Positions 36,714 through 43,818 of a stretch of DNA of 64,000 nt are shown here, piece after piece (the stretch's first letter is position 1; each line of letters starts with the position of its first letter). The notes beneath the pieces are model-generated. The model was not told the origin of the DNA, ran no database searches, and worked only from the letters and a program-made list of their open reading frames with translations. This DNA is from Shewanella sp. UCD-KL21. GTDB taxonomy: Bacteria > Pseudomonadota > Gammaproteobacteria > Enterobacterales > Shewanellaceae. The DNA is taken from positions 1 to 64,000 of the forward strand of contig NZ_MPHK01000001.1 in NCBI RefSeq assembly GCF_001957135.1, written 5' to 3'. Made by a program: the position numbers and the translations under genes.

Positions 36714-36731
36714 AAAGGCGTTATGTTATAA
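36714..36731. other. Possible integron attC right-end relic
   Basis: AAGGCGTTATGTTATAAC contains GCGTTAT, compatible with the G-TT-(A/G) core site at the right end of cassettes, and lies directly before a coding region as in integron cassettes. The matching left core site was not found, so this is weak. Confidence 0.2.
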
Positions 36732-36741
36732 CTTCAAAATA

Positions 36742-37251
36742 TTGGGTGGCATTGTATTGTATGATGACTCTAAGCCGATTCTAGAATTATTTTCAGACCC
36801 TGAGGTTACTGAATTCTATGATCTGTCTTTTGCTACTGAGAAAGAAGCAATTGACTTAATTAATGCTGACTTAACAGGATTTAAAGAAGGCAAATCGGTT
36901 AGGTGGGCAATAAGAGATAAAGAAACGTGCAAGTTTATTGGTGGTTGCGGCATTAATCGTTTCGAGGAAAGCAATCATGTTGCTGTTATCGGTTACGAAT
37001 TCAATAGAAAATCATGGGGCAAAGGTTATGCTACTGAAGCAGTAAAAAAGGTCATCGAATTTGCGTTCTCAGAAAAATGTCCTAAACACGTTAATAAAAT
37101 TGAGGCTTACGTCATGATTGGCAATAGAGCATCAGAAACGCTACTTGAAAAGCTCGGTTTTAAATGTGACGGCATACTTAGGCAGCATGGATTTTGGAAA
37201 GGTTCGTATCATGATCTCAAGGTATTTTCTTTGTTGAGGTCTGAAAATTAA
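36742..37251 (+). CDS. GNAT-family acetyltransferase, probably N-terminally truncated
   Basis: The frame from TTG 36742 gives 169 residues typical of the RimJ/RimL-like GNAT group. Visible are [16 protein letters not shown] near residue 10, [20 protein letters not shown] near 54, [19 protein letters not shown] near 95 (acetyl-CoA loop), [21 protein letters not shown] and the end [12 protein letters not shown]. Homologues normally begin with about 20 residues of the type 'ETERLxLRP' before the FSDPE block; these are missing and the TTG has no ribosome site. It probably lost its 5' end. It sits among small genes that look like integron-cassette cargo. Confidence 0.65.
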   Translation: MGGIVLYDDSKPILELFSDPEVTEFYDLSFATEKEAIDLINADLTGFKEGKSVRWAIRDKETCKFIGGCGINRFEESNHVAVIGYEFNRKSWGKGYATEAVKKVIEFAFSEKCPKHVNKIEAYVMIGNRASETLLEKLGFKCDGILRQHGFWKGSYHDLKVFSLLRSEN

Positions 37252-37299
37252 TTATGGGTGTCACAATATATTTTACAATAATTTTTTGGGAGGTGTTGG

Positions 37300-37758
37300 G
37301 TGCTAATCATAAGGTTTATTCTCTTTTTCGCTGCTTTTTTCATTATGCTATATCCTATTTGGGGGCTGATCGAGCCGACTTCATACTTAAATGAGTTAAT
37401 TGAAACATTTCCATTTGCTAAAGGGGCTAGTGATGCACAGGTGCAAAAGGCATTGATAATTCTTTTATTACCTAATGCCATAATATCTGTTGCGCTTGTT
37501 TTAATAGCAAAATTCATTTCAACTCCTAGCATATATAACTTTGCATACACAGCTGCAATTCTGTTAATGCTTTTTCCAATAATTCAGAGTGTTGCTGATA
37601 TTTTCATTGGCTCAGTTCTATCTCAGCACTTAGAAGGCTCATCGATGGCAATAGAGCTTTCAAGTCAAAAACTATTTTATTTTATATTTGGTTTGGCTAT
37701 TTGGGCGATAAGTAAGTCTCAATCTGATTATAAAAAGCAAATCATGCACGATCATTAA
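37300..37758 (+). CDS. Hypothetical four-span membrane protein
   Basis: The GTG at 37300 follows GGGAGG at 6 nt. The 152-residue product has hydrophobic segments at about residues 1-24, 50-70, 78-103 and 123-138, with TSYLNELIETFPFAKGASDA between the first two. No family is recognised. A small orphan membrane protein of this kind is typical of integron-cassette arrays and islands. Only about 48 nt separate it from the GNAT gene. Confidence 0.65.
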   Translation: MLIIRFILFFAAFFIMLYPIWGLIEPTSYLNELIETFPFAKGASDAQVQKALIILLLPNAIISVALVLIAKFISTPSIYNFAYTAAILLMLFPIIQSVADIFIGSVLSQHLEGSSMAIELSSQKLFYFIFGLAIWAISKSQSDYKKQIMHDH

Positions 37759-37846
37759 CAGTTGATTCAGTTCCTTGATTTATTGGTTTAACTAACTAAT
37801 ATTGCCTATTATCTGGCTGTTATTGATGAGTCAAAAGGTGGAGTGT

Positions 37847-38386
37847 ATGGATAAAGCGCTACAAACTATGATTGAAAATATGCCTGAAAAAACAGGTAAG
37901 AAGTTAGAAGAGTGGATTAAAATTTTAAATAAAGAAAATTTTGACAAGCATTCAATCGCGGTAAATTTTTTAAAAACAGAGCATGGGGTGACCCATGGAT
38001 TTGCAAATACCATAGTTACTTTATCAAAAGAAACAACCACAGCCGAAGATTTAGTTTTAAATCAATATAGCAATAAAGAGTCAATCAAGCCTATTTATGA
38101 CATGCTCCTTTCCACTATCAAAAACTTCGGTGAAGATATTGTCGTCATGCCCAAAAAAGGAAGTGTTAGTTTTATTAGAAAAAAGCAGTTTGCTTTAATT
38201 AAACCTGCAACTAAAACTAGAATTGATTTGGGATTAAAACTCAAAGGCGTTGAAGTACAAGGGCGTTTAGAAGATTCTGGGCCATTTGGGACTATGTGTA
38301 CCCACAGAATACAACTAAGGCAAATATCTGACGTTGATAGTGAAGTCATTGATTGGTTATTAAAAGCGTACCAAACATCTGTTTAG
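37847..38386 (+). CDS. DUF4287/DUF5655-type protein
   Basis: This 179-residue soluble protein has two parts. The N-terminal helical domain (DKALQTMIENMPEKTGKKLE, HGVTHGFANTIV) matches the DUF4287 pattern. The C-terminal domain (FGEDIVVMPKKGSVSFIRKK, FALIKPATKTRIDLGLKLKG, with W-L at the end) matches DUF5655. Both domains are of unknown function and are frequent in mobile gene cassettes. The ATG at 37847 follows GGTGGAG; the longer frame beginning at 37802 lacks a ribosome site. The stop codon lies in a 16-bp tandem duplication. Confidence 0.75.
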   Translation: MDKALQTMIENMPEKTGKKLEEWIKILNKENFDKHSIAVNFLKTEHGVTHGFANTIVTLSKETTTAEDLVLNQYSNKESIKPIYDMLLSTIKNFGEDIVVMPKKGSVSFIRKKQFALIKPATKTRIDLGLKLKGVEVQGRLEDSGPFGTMCTHRIQLRQISDVDSEVIDWLLKAYQTSV

Positions 38387-38406
38387 TCAAACATCTGTTT
38401 AGTCAA
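38375..38406. repeat. 16-bp exact tandem duplication over a stop codon
   Basis: ACATCTGTTTAGTCAA is repeated exactly (38375-38390 and 38391-38406). The TAG stop of the DUF5655-type gene is in the first copy. Confidence 0.92.
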
Positions 38407-39064
38407 ACATAATCAATATGTATATTGTGAAGCGGCGTCATTATCTCAAGCATGCTAGTTACTCTGTATATACAGTGCAATAAAACCAGTTGTTTGAGTC
38501 GCGTTAGATGGCACCTTTTAGGTAGCTTGCCAGATCCATTCGCGGCATCACTCATCATTTTTACTATCAGGTAACTAATTTTACTATCTGGTAGATAATA
38601 GACGAGCCTTTCTACGAGAAAGCTTACTGTGTCTAGCCTTAAACTAGCTCAATAAATCCAACCGCTTTTTATACCAGTAAGCAATTAATCACTTTTTATT
38701 AAGTTTTCATTTCGTCTATCGAAAGTACATCATTCAAAAATGGCTCTTTTAATAGGGGCTCTTTTTAATAGGGCTAGTTCCTGCCTTTAAAAGCTTATCG
38801 TCAATTTTTGATATTCGCCTACAGCTCTTGGTGTTAAATATTTGAGTTGCGCATTGCTTATTTGTTGGTTGTTGTTGGGATGTTTTTTCTGTGGGTTAAC
38901 TATTCGTAATGTGATGCGCTGCTAAATCAAAAAAGTCCTTAAGTTTTAATATCAACAATGAATATTGAGAGCACGATCGCTATGTGAAATTTTGTTCATG
39001 CTAGAATCCTGCGCCATTAAAGATGAGATTAATTCCTATTAAGGTTTATTTAAGGATTGTGTTG
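38407..39064. other. Intergenic region before the haem-type TonB receptor
   Basis: No gene is visible. A 20-bp imperfect tandem pair (TTTTACTATC-AGGTAACTAA at 38559-38578, TTTTACTATC-TGGTAGATAA at 38579-38598) and a GGCTCTTTTAATA-type duplication near 38741-38776 are present. I looked for a Fur box before the receptor and found no good 19-bp match. Confidence 0.5.
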
Positions 39065-41317
39065 ATGAAGCAACTTTCGATCAAGTTAATTAGTGCCGCA
39101 ATTGCAGCGGCATTGTCCCCTCAAGTGATAGCGAATACAGATGAAGTTGTATCGCAAGAAGAAATTAAGCAATCTATTTCAAATTTTCACGATGTGATTG
39201 TGATTTCTGGTTCTCGTATGGAGCAAACACTTGATCAGGTTGCGGGCTCTGTTGTGGTTATTGATGAAGAAGCCATTGCACGTAATATGTCGACTGACTT
39301 TTCAAGCTTATTTAAACATGAAGCAGCCGTTGATGTTAAAGGTGGTGCAGGTAAGCCAAGCTCTGTGACTATTCGTGGTATCGGTGGCAACCGCGTGATG
39401 ATGGTTAAAGATGGCGTACGCGTTAATAACCAGTATGCATCACCATTAGGCCCTGGCGCTGAAGGCACAGGCCGTGGATTAACTGAAGTTGAAGGCTTAA
39501 AGCAAGTTGAAGTATTAAAAACTGCGGCATCGACTATGTATGGCTCCGATGCTTTAGGTGGCGTTATGGTAATGACCACTAAAGATGCGGATGATTACTT
39601 AGGTGGCAGTGATTATTATTTCTCTGCAAATGGTGGCTACACAGGTATGAACGATGAGTTCAGCGGTGGCTTTACTAGCGCATTTGCAGCAGGTGATTTT
39701 GATAACCTAGTCAGTTATCAGCGTCGTAGTGGTGAAGAACAGCAAAACTACTACAACACATTACCAGATAGCGACTTAGTGACTGACAGCTTATTACTAA
39801 AAAGTAAGTATCACTTTAATGACGATACTAACTTGCAGTTAACCGTTGATTACATGAATCAACAACTTGACCGCTGGGAACAATATGCTGATAAAGGTGA
39901 CATTGGTGAGTCAATTGATTATGACCGCCAAACTCAAGCGTTAAATACTTCATTACGTTTACGTTCAACTAAAGACCGTATCATTCATGATAATGTCGAT
40001 TTTGTATTGTATTACGGTAAAACAGATCAAAGTGAGAAACGTGACTACTTTGATGGTATCAGTGGCGCAGACCGAGCAATAACGCAACACCGCGATTACC
40101 AGTTTGATGAATACCGTTTTGGTTTTGCCAGTACTTTTAGTAAGGCATTGTCATTACCCGGTCATGACCACAATATTATTTACGGTGTGGATGTTGAGCA
40201 GTCTGAAATGAGCCGCCCACGCAGCTATCAAGATATCGATGACAATGGTAATTTAACGCCATCTGAAACCGATACGTTTTCATTTGCAGATACGAAAAGC
40301 CTGCGAGCTGGCATATTTGTTCAAGATGACATGACCTTCTTAGACGGTAAACTAAACGGTATTGTTGGCTTACGTTACGATTACTTCAAAAATACCCCTG
40401 ATCAACAGCAAGCTGAAGATGCTGGCCGTGATCCTGAAGACTTTGCCGCTATGAGTGATGGTTTTTGGTCACCTAAGCTTGGCCTTGTATACCACATGAC
40501 TGAAAACGTTAATGTGTATGCGCAATACGCTTACGGCTACAAAATGCCAACTCCAGATCAAAAGTGGGGCGAGTTAGAAGTAAAAGATGGTGCTATGCCA
40601 TTCCCTGTGATTATTGAGGCAAACTACGACTTAGAGTCAGAATCAAGTAATACCATTGAAGTGGGTGTTCGTGGCGATCACGGTGACACTAAATATGAAT
40701 TTACTACTTTTTACACCAAAGCTGATAACTATATTGATTGGGAATACGTAGGTTTCAATATTTTCCCTGAAATGTCTTTAAACTACCGTTACATCAACTT
40801 CGATGAAGTTACGCTTTATGGTGCAGAAATGTCTATGAGCCATTGGTTCACTGATGAATTTGAACTTTGGGGTAATATTGCTTATACCCACGGCGAAGAT
40901 CAAAACGGCGATTACTTAAATAGCGTAAGTCCATTAAAAGGTAACTTAGGGGTAAATTATTATACTTACCTAGGTAACACTGAAGCTGACTTTGGTTTAA
41001 CCATGCGTTTTGCTGACAAAATGGACCGCACTACGGACTTGAATATCTATCCTGGTATGCCAGGCATGCCTGACAGAGGATTCAATGAGGTATATAACAC
41101 TTCAGGCTACGCAGTATTTGATCTGACGGCTAATTTCCATGTTAATGATAACTGGACGGTACGTGCTGGCGTGTTTAACTTGTTTGATAAAGAATATATT
41201 GAGTATTCTGATGTAGCGGGTCAGTCAAAGTTCTTGATGGCAAACATGGGCGTGACTGAAGAGACCTATTCACAACCGGGTCGCTACTTTAACGTTAAGC
41301 TAAGCTACAGCTTTTAA
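39065..41317 (+). CDS. TonB-dependent receptor, haem/haemoglobin-type
   Basis: This 750-residue protein has a signal peptide (MKQLSIKLISAAIAAALSPQVIA). The TonB-box region is DVIVISGSRMEQTLDQVAGS, and the plug holds RGIGGNRVMMVKDGVRVNNQ and VEVLKTAASTMYGSDALGGV. The barrel ends in YFNVKLSYSF. The plug phrasing (GNRVMM-DGVR-N) and barrel length resemble the TonB haemoglobin/transferrin/haem receptor group. The FRAP/NPNL motif of HemR-type receptors was not identified, so the substrate is tentative. The start at 39065 puts the signal peptide at the N-terminus. Monocistronic with its own terminator. Confidence 0.85.
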   Translation: MKQLSIKLISAAIAAALSPQVIANTDEVVSQEEIKQSISNFHDVIVISGSRMEQTLDQVAGSVVVIDEEAIARNMSTDFSSLFKHEAAVDVKGGAGKPSSVTIRGIGGNRVMMVKDGVRVNNQYASPLGPGAEGTGRGLTEVEGLKQVEVLKTAASTMYGSDALGGVMVMTTKDADDYLGGSDYYFSANGGYTGMNDEFSGGFTSAFAAGDFDNLVSYQRRSGEEQQNYYNTLPDSDLVTDSLLLKSKYHFNDDTNLQLTVDYMNQQLDRWEQYADKGDIGESIDYDRQTQALNTSLRLRSTKDRIIHDNVDFVLYYGKTDQSEKRDYFDGISGADRAITQHRDYQFDEYRFGFASTFSKALSLPGHDHNIIYGVDVEQSEMSRPRSYQDIDDNGNLTPSETDTFSFADTKSLRAGIFVQDDMTFLDGKLNGIVGLRYDYFKNTPDQQQAEDAGRDPEDFAAMSDGFWSPKLGLVYHMTENVNVYAQYAYGYKMPTPDQKWGELEVKDGAMPFPVIIEANYDLESESSNTIEVGVRGDHGDTKYEFTTFYTKADNYIDWEYVGFNIFPEMSLNYRYINFDEVTLYGAEMSMSHWFTDEFELWGNIAYTHGEDQNGDYLNSVSPLKGNLGVNYYTYLGNTEADFGLTMRFADKMDRTTDLNIYPGMPGMPDRGFNEVYNTSGYAVFDLTANFHVNDNWTVRAGVFNLFDKEYIEYSDVAGQSKFLMANMGVTEETYSQPGRYFNVKLSYSF

Positions 41318-41348
41318 TTAGCCCTAAACACTAGATCTTGATTAACCA

Positions 41349-41384
41349 AAGCGTTAAATCCTTATAGGATTTAGCGCTTTTTTA
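41349..41384 (+). terminator. Intrinsic terminator after the receptor
   Basis: AAGCGTTAAATCC and GGATTTAGCGCTT pair across a TTATA loop and run into a T6 tract. Confidence 0.88.
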
Positions 41385-41824
41385 TTGGCTGATACTCTTA
41401 TATAGACATAATTGGTTCAATCACTTAAACGGTATTTAAAAGTTTACGGCAGGCTGATTAATGCCAATTACAGTTAAGCCCTATTGTGAGTAAGTAGCCA
41501 TTAGCGCAACATGACAATTACCTCACTCGCAGCGCTTAGGATAAGGTTATCAATAAAAGGGGGACTGGGCTGAATGAGGGTTATAAATGGCTAACTCATA
41601 AAATTCGTTATTGTGTTAATCCTTAGTGGCGATATTAACGAAGATTAATCGCCTTCTAGCCCTAAAGCCTTGGGTTTCTTGCAAATGCTGGTTAGATTTA
41701 AGTTTCGATTAATACTAGCTGCCTAGACTCTGCCCGCTACTGTATTGAGTATTCAGTTTAGCTAAAGCTTAGAATGGTATTTTTAACTAATCTGTCATTT
41801 TATGTCAGTTTTTTCTATTAGGCG

Positions 41825-41850
41825 CTTGAAATATCTTTTTTAGGACATAT
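41825..41850 (+). promoter_or_regulatory. Possible heat-shock (sigma32) promoter of htpX
   Basis: CTTGAAA at 41825-41831 is a perfect sigma32 -35 box; GGACATAT at 41843-41850 is a partial match to the CCCCATNT -10 box after about 11-12 nt. It lies about 100 nt before the htpX ATG. HtpX is heat-inducible in E. coli. The rest of 41385-41952 shows no gene. Confidence 0.35.
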
Positions 41851-41952
41851 TATGTCATTAAGTGTTTAATAATAGTTTTGCGTTCAAGTCAGCCTGAGCA
41901 TTGAGCACAGGCGTTGAGTTTATGTCGGCATGAATGCCAGATAGGAGTTGTA

Positions 41953-42816
41953 ATGTTACGTATCGGTTTACTAATCGCCACCAACTTAGCCATTTTGCTA
42001 GTTGCTTCGATTGTGATGTCTCTGCTTGGTGTAAGCACCTCGAGCATGAGTGGTTTATTAATTTTTGCTGCTATGTTTGGTTTTGGCGGCGCATTTATCA
42101 GTTTAGCTATCTCTAAGTGGATGGCGAAGAAAACCATGGGCTGTGAAGTTATTACAAACCCTCGTGATAATACTGAACGTTGGTTAGTTGACACCGTTGC
42201 TCGTCAAGCACAGCAAGCGGGTATCAAGATGCCAGAAGTGGCAATTTACCAATCTGAAGAGATGAACGCATTTGCAACTGGCCCAAGTAAAGACAACGCA
42301 TTAGTCGCTGTTAGCTCAGGCTTACTTTATGGCATGACCCAAGATGAAATCGAAGGCGTTCTGGCTCACGAAGTTAGCCACGTTGCTAATGGTGACATGG
42401 TAACCTTGACCCTTATTCAAGGTGTCGTGAATACCTTTGTTATTTTTGCCGCGCGTGTTGTTGCAGGCATTGTGAATAACTTCGTTGCGAGTAATGATGA
42501 AGAGGGCGAAGGTCTTGGTATGTTCGCATACATGGCTGTGGTTTTCGTACTTGATATGTTATTTGGTATTTTAGCGTCTATGGTTGTGGCTTACTTCTCT
42601 CGTATTCGTGAGTTTAAAGCAGATGAAGGCGCGGCCAAACTTGCTGGTAAAGATAAGATGATTGCGGCGTTAGAGCGTTTAAAAACTGGCCCAGAAACGG
42701 GTGCGATGCCAGCGCAAATGTCAGCATTAGGTATTAACGGTAAACGTTCAATGACTGACTTCTTAATGAGCCATCCACCACTAGAAAAACGTATTAACGC
42801 CCTTAGAAATAGTTAA
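41953..42816 (+). CDS. htpX: Membrane protease HtpX
   Basis: HtpX is an inner-membrane M48 zinc metalloprotease that degrades misfolded membrane proteins. The 287 residues contain two N-terminal spans (residues 1-23 and 32-55), the zinc motif HEVSH at about 139-143 within [19 protein letters not shown], two further spans (about 155-175 and 190-215), the third ligand in [12 protein letters not shown] near 220 and the conserved end SHPPLEKRI. The start at 41953 (MLRIGLL) follows AGGAG. It has its own terminator; upstream there is a CTTGAAA heat-shock-like box. Confidence 0.97.
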   Translation: MLRIGLLIATNLAILLVASIVMSLLGVSTSSMSGLLIFAAMFGFGGAFISLAISKWMAKKTMGCEVITNPRDNTERWLVDTVARQAQQAGIKMPEVAIYQSEEMNAFATGPSKDNALVAVSSGLLYGMTQDEIEGVLAHEVSHVANGDMVTLTLIQGVVNTFVIFAARVVAGIVNNFVASNDEEGEGLGMFAYMAVVFVLDMLFGILASMVVAYFSRIREFKADEGAAKLAGKDKMIAALERLKTGPETGAMPAQMSALGINGKRSMTDFLMSHPPLEKRINALRNS

Positions 42817-42834
42817 TAATGTGATCTTGGTTAT

Positions 42835-42861
42835 AAAAGGAGCTTAATAGCTCCTTTTTTA
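42835..42861 (+). terminator. Intrinsic terminator after htpX
   Basis: AAAAGGAGC and GCTCCTTTT pair across TTAATA and run into TTTTTT. Confidence 0.9.
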
Positions 42862-43104
42862 TTGCTTCCATTTTTATTTTAACTGGTTAATATAACCTTC
42901 TTTTTTGCGTGGATACATTCTGTAACGCTTTTTGGGTGTCAGAGATGATTGTTAAATTTTGCCGCAGGTTATTTAGTGTTGCTAAATTAACCAGTGTTAG
43001 CTAAGTTTATAACTGAGCCTAAAAAAAGTCGTGCTGAAAATTGATATCGATTAAAGGTCTCTCTATTAGAGCCTTTTTGATTATCTTAACTGGAGGGTAT
43101 AATA

Positions 43105-43440
43105 GTGAGCAATAAAATACTTGTAGCAATGTTTGCAGCAGCTTTAGCTGTAGTAACTTTGTCATCAAATGCATTCGCTGCAGATGAAGTTTTAGCTGAT
43201 TTCCATGCTGAAATGGGCGGTTGTGAAACATGTCATGCTGATGGCGAGCCATCTGCTGACGGTGAGTATGAGTTTGCACAGTGTCAAGACTGTCACGGAA
43301 CACTTGCTGAAATGGATGAAAACCATACGCCACATGATGGCATGTTAATGTGTGCAGATTGTCACGCACCACATGATATGAATGTGGGTGAAAAACCGAC
43401 TTGTGATAGCTGCCATGATGATGGCCGCGTTGCTAAATAA
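43105..43440 (+). CDS. cctA: Small periplasmic tetraheme cytochrome c
   Basis: This 111-residue precursor has a signal peptide (to about ...SSNAFA-ADE) and four CxxCH haem sites (CETCH, CQDCH, CADCH, CDSCH) in about 86 mature residues. It matches the Shewanella small tetraheme cytochrome (STC/CctA), an abundant periplasmic electron shuttle between the CymA quinol oxidase and outer-membrane or soluble reductases in anaerobic respiration. Extra His residues ([19 protein letters not shown]) provide the distal ligands. The GTG start at 43105 follows GGAGG. Own terminator; monocistronic. Confidence 0.95.
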   Translation: MSNKILVAMFAAALAVVTLSSNAFAADEVLADFHAEMGGCETCHADGEPSADGEYEFAQCQDCHGTLAEMDENHTPHDGMLMCADCHAPHDMNVGEKPTCDSCHDDGRVAK

Positions 43441-43470
43441 TTGATGACTATTTAGCTTTAAGCAAAGTTT

Positions 43471-43498
43471 AAAAGCGCTGAAATTCAGCGCTTTTTTA
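43471..43498 (+). terminator. Intrinsic terminator after cctA
   Basis: AAAAGCGCTGAA and TTCAGCGCTTTT pair directly and run into T6. Confidence 0.92.
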
Positions 43499-43660
43499 TT
43501 GCCTTAATTTTACTGTTTATCAATTAGTTTTATTTTCCCGCCGACATTAGCTCAAAGAATAATTCCCCATGAATATTCAATTCATGGTTTATCCATTTAT
43601 TAGTCTAGCCATTAAGTATACCTCTAAAGTGGTATTTATTTTCTTTTGTTTTCAACGACA

Positions 43661-43677
43661 TGCGCGTTATTGGTGCG
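43661..43677. promoter_or_regulatory. Candidate NtrC binding site upstream of nasA
   Basis: TGCGCGTTATTGGTGCG fits the NtrC dyad TGCAC-N7-GTGCA with one mismatch per half. A further perfect half-site TGGTGCA follows at 43681-43687. It lies about 85-100 nt upstream of the sigma54 promoter, a normal enhancer distance. Confidence 0.5.
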
Positions 43678-43760
43678 GCTTGGTGCACTTTTGTTGAACA
43701 AAACAAGCGGTTTTTTATTTGCCTAGATTGTAAACGGTTTGTAAATCATTAAGTTAGCAA

Positions 43761-43777
43761 TTGGCATGAGATTTGCG
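43761..43777 (+). promoter_or_regulatory. Sigma54 promoter of the nas operon
   Basis: TTGGCATGAGATTTGCG has the GG(-24)-N10-GC(-12) spacing and matches TTGGCAC-N5-TTGC closely. It lies about 42 nt upstream of the nasA ATG. It implies control by nitrogen status. Confidence 0.7.
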
Positions 43778-43818
43778 ATGTTATTGTCATTGAATTTGAG
43801 TCAGTGAAGAGAAGTGGC

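Noticed and set aside
38407..39064. Fur box upstream of the haem-type receptor
   Set aside because: No stretch gave a convincing 19-bp GATAATGATwATCATTATC match by eye.
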